From the NCBI RefSeq assembly GCF_019431355.1, contig NZ_CP080269.1:372001-436000 (forward strand): DNA of 64,000 bases, read 5' to 3'. This document shows positions 1 through 9,600 of this stretch, in pieces. The stretch is from Paenibacillus sp. R14(2021) (GTDB lineage: Bacteria > Bacillota > Bacilli > Paenibacillales > Paenibacillaceae). The notes under the pieces are model-generated. The model saw only the letters and a list, made by a program, of their open reading frames with translations. It was not told the origin of the DNA and searched no databases. Position 1 is the stretch's first letter, and each line of letters starts with the position of its first letter. Made by a program: the position numbers and the translations under genes.

Positions 1-143
1 ATTTGGATAACCAGGATCCGGAATGTGATTTAGATTATGTGCCGAACACGCCGCGTAAAGCAGATGTGAACTATGCGCTCTCCAATTCGTTTGGTTTCGG
101 CGGCCATAACGCGACGATCGTGATGAAAAAGTATGAAGCATGA
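1..143 (+). CDS. fabF: 3' end of beta-ketoacyl-ACP synthase II (FabF), partial
   Basis: The reading frame entering from the left edge (codons from base 3) ends in the [20 protein letters not shown] tail, followed by TGA. The FGFGGHN stretch is the conserved C-terminal glycine-rich loop of FabF-type condensing enzymes, which elongate acyl-ACP in type II fatty acid synthesis in the cytoplasm. Only about 46 residues are in the window, so the catalytic Cys/His residues are not visible. The stop overlaps the rnc start by 11 bases, as in the Bacillus fab-rnc arrangement. Confidence 0.93.
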   Translation, partial: LDNQDPECDLDYVPNTPRKADVNYALSNSFGFGGHNATIVMKKYEA

Positions 144-825
144 TAAGTTTGATGAGCTGCAGCTTCGTCTGCAGCTCCGTTTTCGTACGACGAAGCTGTT
201 GAAGCAGGCATTCACTCACACTTCCTACGTTAATGAGCATCGGCAGAGTGCAACGGAGCATAATGAACGTCTTGAGTTTCTCGGCGACGCGATTTTGCAA
301 TTAACGGTTTCCGAGTATCTCTACGGTACGTTCCCGGAACGTCCTGAAGGACAGTTGACCCGTATGCGCGCATCGATCGTATGCGAGCCGTCATTAGCAA
401 GGTTTGCGGAAATGCTGGATCTTGGCTCGCATATCCTGCTTGGACGCGGCGAGGAGCAACTTGGCGGAAGACAGCGTCCCGCATTGCTTGCCGATTTGTT
501 CGAGGCTTTCGTGGGAGCGATCTATTTAGACCAAGGTTTGGATGCAGTCCGGGAGTTTCTTGCGTTGCATATGTTTCCTCATATCGACAACGACGGGGTT
601 ATGCTTGGGAAGGACTTCAAGTCGACGCTGCAAGAGAAAGCACAGCAGGCCGGCATGGGCCCGATCGAGTATCGGATCGCTGAAGAACGCGGACCGGCGC
701 ACGACCGGGAGTTCGTAGTCACCGTTTTTATCGGCGACATCGCCTACGGAACAGGAAGCGGACGAACGAAGAAAGAGGCCGAACAGCAAGCGGCCGCTGA
801 AGCATGGCGCAAACTAATGAAATAA
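133..825 (+). CDS. rnc: Ribonuclease III
   Basis: Cytoplasmic endonuclease that cuts double-stranded RNA, including rRNA precursors and the SRP RNA precursor. The 230-residue protein has the RNase III signature [10 protein letters not shown] near residues 44-53, which carries metal-binding Glu/Asp. A second acidic cluster lies in [18 protein letters not shown], near residues 119-136. A C-terminal dsRNA-binding domain runs from about [12 protein letters not shown] to [16 protein letters not shown]. The ATG lies inside the end of fabF and has no clear Shine-Dalgarno, so translational coupling to fabF is likely. The length is normal for the family. Confidence 0.97.
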   Translation: MKHDKFDELQLRLQLRFRTTKLLKQAFTHTSYVNEHRQSATEHNERLEFLGDAILQLTVSEYLYGTFPERPEGQLTRMRASIVCEPSLARFAEMLDLGSHILLGRGEEQLGGRQRPALLADLFEAFVGAIYLDQGLDAVREFLALHMFPHIDNDGVMLGKDFKSTLQEKAQQAGMGPIEYRIAEERGPAHDREFVVTVFIGDIAYGTGSGRTKKEAEQQAAAEAWRKLMK

Positions 826-843
826 AGGATAATCATGAACCAT

Positions 844-878
844 AAAATTCTGGTCACCACTGGTAACCGGGATTTTTT
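844..878 (+). terminator. Intrinsic terminator between rnc and smc
   Basis: Arms at 844-858 and 862-876 pair over 15 positions around a 3-base loop, with two G-U pairs and one C-A mismatch. The 3' arm runs into six Ts. The 5' side begins with four As, so the hairpin could also act on the other strand. It separates the fab-rnc unit from smc. Confidence 0.7.
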
Positions 879-979
879 CATTTCTTTGCGCGATGCTTCC
901 GTATGGAAAAAAGGTCGGATATGGACATGGTAAAGCCGCTGGATCAGCCGTGCAGTGACTTTTTTCGACGGATTTCGAC

Positions 980-1008
980 CTGAACTTTTTGAACAGTTAT
1001 GGTACAAT
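980..1008 (+). promoter_or_regulatory. Candidate SigA promoter for smc
   Basis: CTGAAC and TACAAT are separated by 17 bases and lie just upstream of the smc ribosome-binding site. The -10 is good (5/6), but the -35 matches only about half of TTGACA. Its position after a terminator supports the call. Confidence 0.45.
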
Positions 1009-1031
1009 AAGCGTTGAGGTGAAGGTAAGCG

Positions 1032-4000
1032 ATGTTCCTGAAAAGGATTGAGTTAGCCGGATTTAAATCGTTTGCCGACAAGACGGAACTGGAATTCGTT
1101 CGCGGCATTACGGCGGTCGTGGGCCCGAATGGCAGCGGCAAAAGCAATATCAGCGACAGCATCCGATGGGTACTTGGCGAACAAAGCGCCAAGAGTCTTC
1201 GGGGCGGCAAAATGGAGGATATCATCTTCGCGGGAAGCGACGCGCGCAAAGCGGTCAACTTTGGCGAGGTATCCCTGACGCTGGACAACAGCGATGGTGC
1301 GCTGCCGCTTGACTATAACGAAGTGACGGTCACGAGACGTGTTCACCGCAGCGGCGACAGCGAGTATTTGATCAACAAGCAGTCTTGCCGTCTGAAGGAT
1401 ATAACGGAATTGTTCATGGATACGGGGATCGGCAAGGAAGCGTATTCCATTATCGGACAAGGCCGCATTGAAGAGATTTTGAGCACGCGCTCCGAGGATC
1501 GGCGGGGGATTTTCGAAGAGGCTTCGGGGATCGTGAAGTACAAATCCCGCAAACGCGAAGCACAGAAGAAGCTCGAGGATACGGAATCCAATCTACTGCG
1601 TATTCATGACTTGGTTACGGAGCTGGAAGACCAGGTTGAGCCGCTTCGCGTGCAATCGGAGAAGGCAAGGCAGTTCAAGCAGTTCAGGGATCAATTGAAA
1701 TCCGCGGAGATTTCTCTTTATGTACATAATATTGAAAACGTGCACACCAATTGGACGGCGTCCAACACGCGTATGTCGAAGCTGCAGGAAGAGCAATTAA
1801 CGCTTTCGACCGTAGTCAGTAAACATGACGCAATACTCGAGAAGGATCGTCAGAAGCTTCGCGAGCTGGAGGAAGTTTTGGACCGATTACATGAATCCAT
1901 GCTGCAGTTTAGCGAGGAATACGAGAAATGCGAAGGCTATGGCGAGGTTCTCAAGGAACGAAAGCGCAACCTGGAGCAAAACCGTTCACAGCTCCAAGCG
2001 ACCTTAGCTGCTCAGAATGAGCGCATTGGCGCATTGACGAAGGAAGAGGCGGAGTTCAGAAGCAAAGCGGCGCTTCTTGACAGCGAGCTTGCGTCGCTAA
2101 GAAAGAAACTGTCCGAAGAGGAAGCCCAGCTTCTTGGCACGAATGCATCGGCTTCGGGCGATGCGGAAGAGTCGCTGAAAGGCGAGCTCCTTGACGTGCT
2201 GAGCACGATGGCGCAGCTTCGAAACGAAATTCGCTACGCATTGCAGCAGGAAGAAGCTTTGCAGCGCCGGATGGAGCGGCTTGGGGACGAGCATGCCAAA
2301 TGGCAGGAGCAGCACGAGCGGCTCACTGCGAGACGGACGGAGCTGCAGCAGAAGCTGGAGACGACGCTGGCCGACATCAACCATATGCGCAATCGTTATA
2401 TCAGTGAAGCCGAACAACTGCAAAACGGGCAGAAGCTGCTGGAAGAAGCGCAGCTTGCCGTGCGTAAATGGGAGCAGAAGCTGGAGGCGCTCACCTCTCG
2501 CCGAGATACAATGAAGGAAATGCAGGATGACCTAGACGGCTTCATGCAAGGCGTACGGGAAATTCTGAAGGCTTCTAGGCGTACGACAGGCGGGGTTGAG
2601 GGCGTGCACGGCGCGGTCGCCGAACTCGTGCGTGTGCCGGAGAAAGTCGAACTGGCAATTGAAACCGCGCTCGGAGGCGCTTTGCAGCATGTCGTTATGA
2701 GCGATGAGCGGAGCGCGCGGGCGGCAATTGCCTTCCTTAAGCAGCGTCAGCTGGGACGGGCAACGTTCCTGCCGCTGGATGTCATTCGCGGTCGTCATAT
2801 TCCGGACCATGATCGCAGAACGATTGCCGGCATGGATGGCTTCGTCGGCGTTGCTGCGGAATTGGTGTCGTGCGAGGCGAAGTACGGTCATATCGTGGAG
2901 AGCTTGCTTGGCAATGTGTTGATTTCGGAGACGCTGGAGCAGGCGAACCGGATTGCTGCCAAGATCCAGTATCGTTTTCGGGTCGTCACGCTAGAAGGCG
3001 ATGTCGTGAATGCTGGCGGCTCCATGACCGGAGGAAGCTTGCAGAAGAAAGGCGCGAATCTGCTGGGTCGTCAGCGGCAGATCGAACAGCTGGAAGAGGA
3101 AATTAAATCGACGGATAGTCAAATTACGAAGCTTCGCGATAAGATCAGCGACCTGCGCAAGGAACAGTCCATCCGCAATCAGAATGTAGACGATCTTCGC
3201 GCGCAAGGGGAGAAGCAGCGTATTGACGAGCAGCATCTGCGTGCCGAGCTGCAGCAGCTCGATAACGAGAAGCGTCATCTGGATGAGCAGTCGCAGCTCT
3301 TCCTAGCCGACAGCGCGGGTCATAAGTCGGAACAGCAGCAGATCAGCAAGTCTGCGAAGGATGCGGAAGAACGTTTGGATATCTTGACGCAGGAGGAAGC
3401 AAAGCTTCAGGAAGCGATCCGCATTGCGGAGGAGCGCCGGAAAGCCGGAGAGTCCGCGAAGGAGCAGTTGCAGGATCAATTGACGGATCTGAAGATTGCG
3501 CTTGCCAAGACCGACCAGGAGAAAATGTCATTTGAAGACCAGGCTGCAAGGGTCCGCTCAGACATTGGACGCGCGAAGCATGAGTTGTCCGGTGTTCGCG
3601 ATATGCTGCAGCGGCAGGAAGAAGAGATGCGTCAGCATGCCGACGAGAGCGTTAAGCAGACGGAGCTGCTCAATGGCTTGCGGCTGAAGAAAGAAAGCTG
3701 CTCCGAACAGACGGATTTGAAGCGTTCGGAACGCGCGGATCTAATTCGCGAGCTGGAGCAGGGCGAGAGCGAGACCAGGGAGCAGCGTACGCAGCTGCGC
3801 AGCGTTGAAGATCAGCTTCGTCAAATCGAGATCGCGGTCAACCGGCTCGACGTTGAGCTTGATAATCTGCTTCGCAAGCTGAGCGAAGAGTACGAGCTCA
3901 GCTATGAACTGGCGAAGGAACGCTACCCTGTTCCGGAGGACGTGCTTGCGCTCCAGAATGAAGTACGTGACCTGAAGCGCCGAATTAGCGGACTTGGCGA

Positions 4001-4607
4001 AGTTAACCTTGGCGCGATTGATGAATATGAGCGCGTCAAAGAACGGTATACGTTCCTGAATGATCAGAAGAACGATCTTATCGAAGCGAAGACAACGCTC
4101 TATCAAGTCATCCGCGAGATGGATGAAGAGATGAGCAAGCGGTTCAAAACAACGTTCGAAGCGATCCGCGGCCATTTCGTCGTAGTCTTTGCCAAGCTTT
4201 TTGGCGGTGGACGCGCGGATCTAATTATGGTGGAGCCGGATCGCGTACTGGACAGCGGTATTGATATTGTGGCTCAGCCCCCGGGCAAGAAGCTTCAAAA
4301 TCTTCAGCTTCTCTCCGGCGGCGAGCGTGCGCTGACCGCAATCGCGCTGCTGTTTGCTATTTTGCAGGTTAAGCCGGTTCCATTCTGCGTGCTCGATGAG
4401 GTTGAGGCGGCGCTTGATGAAGCGAATGTCGCCCGGTTTGCGCAGTATTTGCGCGAATTCTCGGAGCTGACCCAGTTTATCGTCGTTACCCACCGGAAAG
4501 GCACGATGGAAGAAGCTGACGTGCTCTACGGGGTCACGATGGAAGAAGGCGGGGTTTCCAAGCTCGTTTCCGTTCGTTTGGAGGATGAGGAAGCGGTATC
4601 TGCATAA
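1032..4607 (+). CDS. smc: Chromosome partition protein SMC
   Basis: Condensin ATPase that compacts and segregates the chromosome together with ScpA and ScpB. The 1191-residue protein has the classic layout: an N-terminal Walker A (GPNGSGKSN, near residue 32), a long coiled coil, a hinge near residues 520-665 starting GGVEGVHGAV and ending near GGSMTGG, and a second coiled coil. The C-terminal head carries the ABC signature LLSGGERALTAIAL (about residue 1094) and Walker B with catalytic Glu (VLDEVEAALDE). The ATG follows GAGGTGAAGG at a good distance. Length is normal and there is no interruption. It is followed by ftsY, as in Bacillus. Confidence 0.98.
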   Translation: MFLKRIELAGFKSFADKTELEFVRGITAVVGPNGSGKSNISDSIRWVLGEQSAKSLRGGKMEDIIFAGSDARKAVNFGEVSLTLDNSDGALPLDYNEVTVTRRVHRSGDSEYLINKQSCRLKDITELFMDTGIGKEAYSIIGQGRIEEILSTRSEDRRGIFEEASGIVKYKSRKREAQKKLEDTESNLLRIHDLVTELEDQVEPLRVQSEKARQFKQFRDQLKSAEISLYVHNIENVHTNWTASNTRMSKLQEEQLTLSTVVSKHDAILEKDRQKLRELEEVLDRLHESMLQFSEEYEKCEGYGEVLKERKRNLEQNRSQLQATLAAQNERIGALTKEEAEFRSKAALLDSELASLRKKLSEEEAQLLGTNASASGDAEESLKGELLDVLSTMAQLRNEIRYALQQEEALQRRMERLGDEHAKWQEQHERLTARRTELQQKLETTLADINHMRNRYISEAEQLQNGQKLLEEAQLAVRKWEQKLEALTSRRDTMKEMQDDLDGFMQGVREILKASRRTTGGVEGVHGAVAELVRVPEKVELAIETALGGALQHVVMSDERSARAAIAFLKQRQLGRATFLPLDVIRGRHIPDHDRRTIAGMDGFVGVAAELVSCEAKYGHIVESLLGNVLISETLEQANRIAAKIQYRFRVVTLEGDVVNAGGSMTGGSLQKKGANLLGRQRQIEQLEEEIKSTDSQITKLRDKISDLRKEQSIRNQNVDDLRAQGEKQRIDEQHLRAELQQLDNEKRHLDEQSQLFLADSAGHKSEQQQISKSAKDAEERLDILTQEEAKLQEAIRIAEERRKAGESAKEQLQDQLTDLKIALAKTDQEKMSFEDQAARVRSDIGRAKHELSGVRDMLQRQEEEMRQHADESVKQTELLNGLRLKKESCSEQTDLKRSERADLIRELEQGESETREQRTQLRSVEDQLRQIEIAVNRLDVELDNLLRKLSEEYELSYELAKERYPVPEDVLALQNEVRDLKRRISGLGEVNLGAIDEYERVKERYTFLNDQKNDLIEAKTTLYQVIREMDEEMSKRFKTTFEAIRGHFVVVFAKLFGGGRADLIMVEPDRVLDSGIDIVAQPPGKKLQNLQLLSGGERALTAIALLFAILQVKPVPFCVLDEVEAALDEANVARFAQYLREFSELTQFIVVTHRKGTMEEADVLYGVTMEEGGVSKLVSVRLEDEEAVSA

Positions 4608-4644
4608 TAACTGCATCCAATATCGCATAAAAGACGTATACAAG

Positions 4645-4685
4645 AAGCCGGAGCTAAGCGTAGAAAGCAGCGAAGCCCGGCTTTT
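4645..4685 (+). terminator. Weak hairpin in the smc-ftsY gap
   Basis: A 7-bp stem (AAGCCGG with CCGGCTT) encloses a long 25-base loop and is followed by a short run of four Ts. It may be a leaky terminator or attenuator. The long loop makes the call uncertain. Confidence 0.3.
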
Positions 4686-4710
4686 GCAAGTAAGGGATGG
4701 AGGTCCATAG

Positions 4711-5712
4711 ATGAGTTTCTTTAAACGATTGAAAGAAAGTATTGCCCAGAAAACCGAAGCGGTTACCTCGATTTTCAAGGAAGGCTTGACAAAGACGAGG
4801 ACTGCGTTCGTCGGTCGAATCGAGGAACTGATTACCCGCCGCAAAAAAATTGACGAAGCGTTCTACGAGGAACTAGAAGAAATTTTGATCGGTGCGGACG
4901 TTGGCGTCAATACGGTCATGCAGTTAATCGATGATTTGCGCGCGGAAGTGAAGATACGCAAAATCGAGAATGCTGCGGAGCTGCAGCCAATTCTATCCGA
5001 GAAGCTAGTCGGACTGCTTAAGGGAAGCTCGAAAGAAGAGCTTCGCATGGCGGACCAAGGTATGACCGTTATTCTGTTCGTCGGCGTCAACGGAGTAGGC
5101 AAAACGACGACGATCGGTAAGCTTGCTCATAAGTTTAAGAACGAAGGCAAGAGCGTGCTGCTGGCGGCGGGCGATACGTTCCGCGCGGGAGCGATCGAGC
5201 AGCTGGAGGTTTGGGGGAAGCGCGTTGGCGTCGATGTTATCAAGCAGGAATCTGGTGCAGACCCGGCGGCGGTTATGTATGACGCCGTCCATGCGGCGAA
5301 GCAGAGAGGCGTTGACGTGCTGCTCTGCGATACGGCAGGGCGACTGCAAAACAAGCATAATCTCATGGAAGAACTGAATAAGATTTTCCGGGTCATACAG
5401 CGTGAAGTGCCGAGCGCGCCGCATGAAGTGCTTTTGGTACTTGATGCTACTACGGGGCAGAACGCGCTCAGCCAAGCGAAGCTGTTCGGCGAGAAAAGCG
5501 GCGTGACGGGTCTTGTCTTGACGAAGCTTGACGGTACTGCCAAGGGCGGGATCGTCATTGCCATCCGAAACGAACTGAATCTGCCGGTGAAGCTTGTCGG
5601 CTTAGGCGAGAAGATGGATGATCTGCAGGAATTCGATTCCGAGCAGTTCGTGCATGCGTTATTCGGCGGCTTGCTGCAGCAAGCCGAGGATGAGACTGAA
5701 GCATCCGAATAA
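4711..5712 (+). CDS. ftsY: Signal recognition particle receptor FtsY
   Basis: GTPase that docks the SRP-ribosome complex at the membrane and pairs with Ffh. The 333-residue protein has an amphipathic, basic N-terminal helix (MSFFKRLKESI) in place of a long acidic A domain, then an N domain and a G domain. Visible GTPase motifs are G1 GVNGVGKTTTIGKL (about residue 127), DTFRAGAIEQL, G3 DTAGRLQ, G4 TKLDGTAKGG and the closing GLGEKMDDLQ. The start follows GGATGGAGG. Its neighbours smc, ylxM and ffh are the usual ones. Confidence 0.98.
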   Translation: MSFFKRLKESIAQKTEAVTSIFKEGLTKTRTAFVGRIEELITRRKKIDEAFYEELEEILIGADVGVNTVMQLIDDLRAEVKIRKIENAAELQPILSEKLVGLLKGSSKEELRMADQGMTVILFVGVNGVGKTTTIGKLAHKFKNEGKSVLLAAGDTFRAGAIEQLEVWGKRVGVDVIKQESGADPAAVMYDAVHAAKQRGVDVLLCDTAGRLQNKHNLMEELNKIFRVIQREVPSAPHEVLLVLDATTGQNALSQAKLFGEKSGVTGLVLTKLDGTAKGGIVIAIRNELNLPVKLVGLGEKMDDLQEFDSEQFVHALFGGLLQQAEDETEASE

Positions 5713-5741
5713 GCCGATGAAACGGTGACAAGTAAATATAC

Positions 5742-5771
5742 TTGACAGCATATAGACGGCTTTGTTATGAT
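5742..5771 (+). promoter_or_regulatory. SigA promoter for ylxM-ffh
   Basis: A perfect TTGACA and TATGAT (5/6 match) are separated by 18 bases. The site lies 56 bases before the ylxM start, in the ftsY-ylxM gap. It is one of the best promoter matches in the window and probably drives ylxM-ffh and the ribosomal genes after them. Confidence 0.8.
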
Positions 5772-5826
5772 AATCGTCGTGGAATCGGTGTAAAGGCAAT
5801 TGCCTTGACGCAAAGGAGCGGCTGAT

Positions 5827-6201
5827 ATGACAGTCCCTGAAAATGACGCCCTGGCGAAAACAAACCGGATTAATATGCTGTTTGATTTCTACGAGCCGCT
5901 GCTCACAGAGAAGCAGCAGACGTTTCTAAAATATTATTTTCATGATGATTATTCGCTCGGCGAAATTGCAGCCGAGTTTGATATTAGCAGACAGGCCGTT
6001 TATGAGCATGTGAAACGTGCGGAAGCCGTGCTTGAGAGTTACGAAAGCAAGCTTAACCTGCTCGCGAAGCATCAATTAGCGGAGCAGTGGCTTAGCAAGC
6101 TGGATGCATTGGCGGAGCGGGTCATGCAGCAGGATGATCTTCGCTCGGAACTGCGGGACATCGCGCAGGGTTTGCGCGACGATGCCAAGATCGCTACATA
6201 G
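5827..6201 (+). CDS. ylxM: YlxM-family putative helix-turn-helix SRP-associated protein (UPF0122)
   Basis: Small 124-residue cytoplasmic protein of the YlxM/UPF0122 family, nearly always encoded just before ffh in Firmicutes. A sigma-region-4-like helix-turn-helix is visible at DDYSLGEIAAEFDISRQAVY (about residues 39-58), followed by a charged helical tail. In streptococci the homologue has been linked to SRP-pathway GTPases, and a regulatory role is inferred here from context. The start has an AAAGGAG site and lies directly downstream of a strong promoter. The length is slightly above that of B. subtilis YlxM. Confidence 0.93.
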   Translation: MTVPENDALAKTNRINMLFDFYEPLLTEKQQTFLKYYFHDDYSLGEIAAEFDISRQAVYEHVKRAEAVLESYESKLNLLAKHQLAEQWLSKLDALAERVMQQDDLRSELRDIAQGLRDDAKIAT

Positions 6202-6305
6202 CAGTGACTGCCAAAACAATACCCATGCTTACGAAGTAGTTTTGTTTTAACTCGCCGAATAATCGGCTCGTGCTTCGCTCACAAAACTTTAAGGAGGTGA
6301 CGATC

Positions 6306-7679
6306 ATGGCATTTGAAGGATTGTCCAGCAGGCTGCAGAACGTATTCGGCAAATTGCGCGGCAAGGGTAAAGTGTCGGAGGATGATGTTAACGAAGCCAT
6401 GCGCGAAGTTCGGCTGGCGCTTCTGGAAGCAGACGTTAACTTCAAGGTCGTCAAGGATTTCATCGCGAAAGTGAAGGAACGCGCTGTCGGCCTTGAACTA
6501 ACGAAGAGCTTTACGCCGGGCATGGTCGTCGTCGATATCGTTAACAAAGAATTAACCGAGCTGATGGGTGGAACACATTCGAAGCTCGCTAAAGCGAACA
6601 AGCCGCCGACCGTTATTCTGATGGCTGGTTTGCAAGGGGCAGGTAAAACGACCTCGTCCGCGAAGCTGGCGAAATCGCTGCTCAAAGACAAGCACAAGCC
6701 GCTGCTTATCGCAGGCGATATTTATCGTCCAGCTGCGATCAAACAGCTGCAGGTTCTGGGTGAGCAGATCGGCGTTCCGGTCTTTACGCTCGGCGATCAA
6801 ACCTCGCCGGTTGAAATCGCGCGCCAAGGCTTGCAGCTTGCCAAAGACAATGGTCATGACTATGTCATTATCGATACCGCGGGCCGCCTGCATATCGATG
6901 AAGCGCTCATGATGGAGCTTCGTCAAATTCATGAAGTAACGAAGCCGGACGAAGTGCTGCTCGTTGTCGATGCCATGACGGGTCAAGAGGCAGTAAACGT
7001 CGCACAGAGCTTCCACAGTCAGCTCGAGCTGACGGGCGTCGTGCTCACGAAGCTTGACGGAGATACGCGCGGCGGTGCCGCACTGTCCGTCAAAGCAGTT
7101 ACAGGCTGTCCGATCAAGTTCGCCGCTACCGGCGAGAAGATCGAGCCGCTTGAGCCTTTCCATCCGGAACGGATGGCTTCACGTATTCTCGGCATGGGCG
7201 ATATGCTGTCCTTGATCGAGAAGGCGCAGTCCAGCATTGACGCCGAGAAGGCCGCCGAGATGGAACGCAAGATGCGTACGGCTGAGTTTACGTTCGAGGA
7301 CTTTCTGGAGCAGATGGAGCAGGTACGCAAGCTTGGACCGCTCGATCAGCTCCTCGACATGATGCCCGGCATGGGCAAAATGAAGGACATGAAGAACCTC
7401 AAGGTCGACGAGAAACAAATCGGGCGCGTCGAGGCAATCGTCAAATCGATGACGAAGGAAGAGAAGCGCAAGCCTGAAATCCTCAACCATAGCCGTCGTA
7501 AACGGATCGCGACAGGAAGCGGGACTTCCGTTGCGGAAGTGAACCGGCTGATCAAGCAGTTTGACGACATGAAAAAAATGATGAAGCAATTCTCATCCAT
7601 GATGGGTCCGAAAGGCCCCAAAGGCGGTCTGAAAGGGCTCAAAGGCATGCTGCCGAAAGGGATGAAATTCCCGTTCTAA
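6306..7679 (+). CDS. ffh: Signal recognition particle GTPase Ffh
   Basis: Protein core of the bacterial SRP. It binds signal peptides and the 4.5S/scRNA and targets nascent membrane and secreted proteins. The 457-residue protein has an N domain, a G domain with G1 GLQGAGKTTSSAKLAKSL, DIYRPAAIKQL, DTAGRLHIDE and TKLDGDTRGG, and a methionine-rich M domain. The M domain contains the RNA-binding RRKRIATGSG segment and a Met/Gly/Lys-rich tail. An ATG 36 bases upstream is in frame, but the start at 6306 is chosen because AAGGAGGTGA lies at the right distance and MAFEGLSSRL is the family N-terminus. Confidence 0.98.
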   Translation: MAFEGLSSRLQNVFGKLRGKGKVSEDDVNEAMREVRLALLEADVNFKVVKDFIAKVKERAVGLELTKSFTPGMVVVDIVNKELTELMGGTHSKLAKANKPPTVILMAGLQGAGKTTSSAKLAKSLLKDKHKPLLIAGDIYRPAAIKQLQVLGEQIGVPVFTLGDQTSPVEIARQGLQLAKDNGHDYVIIDTAGRLHIDEALMMELRQIHEVTKPDEVLLVVDAMTGQEAVNVAQSFHSQLELTGVVLTKLDGDTRGGAALSVKAVTGCPIKFAATGEKIEPLEPFHPERMASRILGMGDMLSLIEKAQSSIDAEKAAEMERKMRTAEFTFEDFLEQMEQVRKLGPLDQLLDMMPGMGKMKDMKNLKVDEKQIGRVEAIVKSMTKEEKRKPEILNHSRRKRIATGSGTSVAEVNRLIKQFDDMKKMMKQFSSMMGPKGPKGGLKGLKGMLPKGMKFPF

Positions 7680-7719
7680 CGAGCGGATAGATGATATTTA
7701 TTGAAGGAGGTGAATTCTC

Positions 7720-7992
7720 ATGGCAGTACGTATTCGTTTGAAACGTATCGGTGCGCATAAAGCGCCTTTCTACCGTGTGGTGGTTTCCGATTCCCGTTCC
7801 CCGCGTGACGGCCGTTTTATTGAAGAAATCGGTACTTATAACCCGGTTGCTCAACCGGCTCAAGTAAGCATTGACGAAGAAAAAGCTCTTAAATGGCTTC
7901 AAAACGGCGCACAAGCTTCCGACACTGTACGCAACTTGCTTTCCAAAGCAGGCGTAATGACGAAGCTTCACGAGCTTAAGCTTCAAAAATAA
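7720..7992 (+). CDS. rpsP: 30S ribosomal protein S16
   Basis: Structural protein of the small ribosomal subunit. The 90-residue protein opens with [19 protein letters not shown], the S16 signature region, and continues with [18 protein letters not shown]. The start is preceded by GAAGGAGGTGAA. It sits between ffh and khpA-rimM-trmD, the standard Firmicute order, and is probably co-transcribed from the ylxM promoter. Confidence 0.98.
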   Translation: MAVRIRLKRIGAHKAPFYRVVVSDSRSPRDGRFIEEIGTYNPVAQPAQVSIDEEKALKWLQNGAQASDTVRNLLSKAGVMTKLHELKLQK

Positions 7993-8018
7993 CTACTCGG
8001 TGCGGGGGGCCTATTGTC

Positions 8019-8249
8019 ATGAAAGAATTGATTCTTGTCATTGCGAAGGCTTTAGTGGATTACCCGGAGGATGTACGTGTCGACGTGAAAGAAGACGATC
8101 GCGGCACCGTTTACCTGCTGTCGGTGAATCCTGACGATGTCGGGAAAGTCATCGGCAAGCAGGGTCGGATCGCCAAAGCGCTGCGGACGGTTGTCACTTC
8201 GGCTGCCGTCAAATCGCAAAAGCGTGTCATGGTCGATATTATTTCGTAG
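8019..8249 (+). CDS. khpA: KH-domain RNA-binding protein KhpA (YlqC)
   Basis: Small 76-residue protein made of one type II KH domain. The GxxG RNA-binding loop is visible as VIGKQGRIAKALRTVV. In pneumococci KhpA pairs with KhpB/Jag and influences cell elongation and small-RNA biology; the same role is only inferred here. The ribosome-binding site is a plain G-run (GCGGGGGGCC). The gene lies between rpsP and rimM, as in Bacillus, and is followed by an intrinsic terminator. Confidence 0.95.
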   Translation: MKELILVIAKALVDYPEDVRVDVKEDDRGTVYLLSVNPDDVGKVIGKQGRIAKALRTVVTSAAVKSQKRVMVDIIS

Positions 8250-8266
8250 CGATCGTACATCGAGAC

Positions 8267-8298
8267 AGGGTTAGGATAGATATATCCTAGCCCTTTTT
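8267..8298 (+). terminator. Intrinsic terminator between khpA and rimM
   Basis: Eleven paired bases (8268-8278 with 8283-8293, one G-U) enclose the tetraloop GATA and are followed by five Ts. It lies inside a conserved gene string, so it probably trims the level of rimM-trmD transcription rather than ending the unit fully. No separate promoter is obvious before rimM. Confidence 0.8.
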
Positions 8299-8331
8299 CG
8301 ATGCTAATACGAAAGAGTCAGGAGACAGGTC

Positions 8332-8853
8332 ATGGATCAAAAACAATGGTTATCCGTCGGTAAAGTTGTCAATACGCACGGTATTCGAGGCGAAGTGAAA
8401 GTTGTGTCCCAAACGGATTTTCCAGAGGAACGATTTGCTCCAAATTCCGTGCTTACGCTCTTCGATGCCGACAATAAGAACCAGCTAGAGGTTGAAATTC
8501 AAAGCGCAAGAGAACATAAAGGCATGTTTATCCTCAAGCTCAAAGGCTTCGAAAACATCAATGAGGTAGAGAAGTACAAAGGGTGGGCGTTGAAAGTGTC
8601 CAAAGAAGATCTCGTTGATTTGGATGAAGGCGAATATTATCATCATCAAATCATCGGTTGTTCGGTAGTTACGGACGAGGGCGCCGAGCTTGGCGTCATC
8701 ACGGAAATTCTCGTGCCTGGTGCAAACGATGTTTGGGTGGTTCAGCCGCCGAAAGGCAAGCAGGTGCTCATTCCTGTTATTGATGAAGTTGTTCTTGATG
8801 TGAACATTACGAGCAAAATTGTGAAGGTTCATTTGATGGAAGGGCTGATCTAG
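8332..8853 (+). CDS. rimM: Ribosome maturation factor RimM
   Basis: Assists assembly of the 30S head near S19 and 16S helices 31-33. The 173-residue protein has the N-terminal RimM barrel (VGKVVNTHGIRGEVKVVSQTD) and the C-terminal PRC-barrel (YYHHQIIGCSVVTDEGAELG to VLIPVIDEVVLDVNI). An AGGAGA site precedes the ATG. Only three bases separate its stop from trmD, so the two are translated together. Confidence 0.97.
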   Translation: MDQKQWLSVGKVVNTHGIRGEVKVVSQTDFPEERFAPNSVLTLFDADNKNQLEVEIQSAREHKGMFILKLKGFENINEVEKYKGWALKVSKEDLVDLDEGEYYHHQIIGCSVVTDEGAELGVITEILVPGANDVWVVQPPKGKQVLIPVIDEVVLDVNITSKIVKVHLMEGLI

Positions 8854-8856
8854 CTC

Positions 8857-9600
8857 ATGCGTATTGACGTATTAACGCTCTTTCCAGAAATGTTTCATGG
8901 GGTGTTCGGCGCAAGCATTCTCGGCAAAGCCAGAGACAAAGGAATTGTCGCTTTGAATGCGGTTAACTTTCGCGATTATGCGAATAATAAACACAATACA
9001 GTGGACGATTATCCTTACGGCGGCGGCGGCGGAATGGTGCTGAAGCCGGAGCCGTTGTTCGCGGCTGTGGAGGATCTTGTGCCGGATGGCGGTGTTAAGC
9101 CGCGCGTTATTCTGCTCTGCCCGCAAGGAGAGCCCTATACGCAGAAGAAGGCGGAGGCCTTGTCGGCTGAAGAGCATCTTGTATTCGTATGCGGACATTA
9201 CGAAGGCTATGACGAACGGATCCGCGAGCACCTTGTGACAGATGAAATATCGCTCGGGGACTATGTTCTAACCGGCGGAGAGCTGCCGGCTATGGTGATG
9301 ATCGATAGCATCGTTCGCCTGCTCCCTGGCGTGCTCGGCAATGAAACCTCAGCAGTCACGGATTCATTCAGCACCGGTTTGCTGGAGCATCCTCATTATA
9401 CGCGTCCCGCTGTATTCCGCGGCTGGGAAGTACCTGAAGTACTTATGTCCGGTCATCATGCCAACGTGGAAGTTTGGCGGCGTCAGCAATCGATTTTACG
9501 GACGCTGGAGCGTCGGCCAGATCTCCTGGACAGCGCGGATTTGACGAAGAAGGAACGCGCCTGGCTTGCGGAGCAAGTTCGATCCAAGAAGCAAGAATAG
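8857..9600 (+). CDS. trmD: tRNA (guanine-37-N1)-methyltransferase TrmD
   Basis: SAM-dependent enzyme that makes m1G37 next to the anticodon and so prevents +1 frameshifting. The 247-residue protein shows the SPOUT trefoil-knot signatures [26 protein letters not shown] and [20 protein letters not shown]. The N-terminal [13 protein letters not shown] is typical. Its ribosome-binding site GGAAGGG is inside the end of rimM. The length matches the family. Confidence 0.98.
   Translation: MRIDVLTLFPEMFHGVFGASILGKARDKGIVALNAVNFRDYANNKHNTVDDYPYGGGGGMVLKPEPLFAAVEDLVPDGGVKPRVILLCPQGEPYTQKKAEALSAEEHLVFVCGHYEGYDERIREHLVTDEISLGDYVLTGGELPAMVMIDSIVRLLPGVLGNETSAVTDSFSTGLLEHPHYTRPAVFRGWEVPEVLMSGHHANVEVWRRQQSILRTLERRPDLLDSADLTKKERAWLAEQVRSKKQE

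Noticed and set aside
5127..5813. 228-codon minus-strand frame over ftsY
   Set aside because: Ser/Pro/Thr-rich shadow of the ftsY coding strand that crosses the ylxM promoter. No evidence of a gene.
6270..6305. Upstream ATG extending ffh by 12 residues
   Set aside because: The extra residues are not part of the Ffh family and the AAGGAGGTGA site fits ATG 6306.
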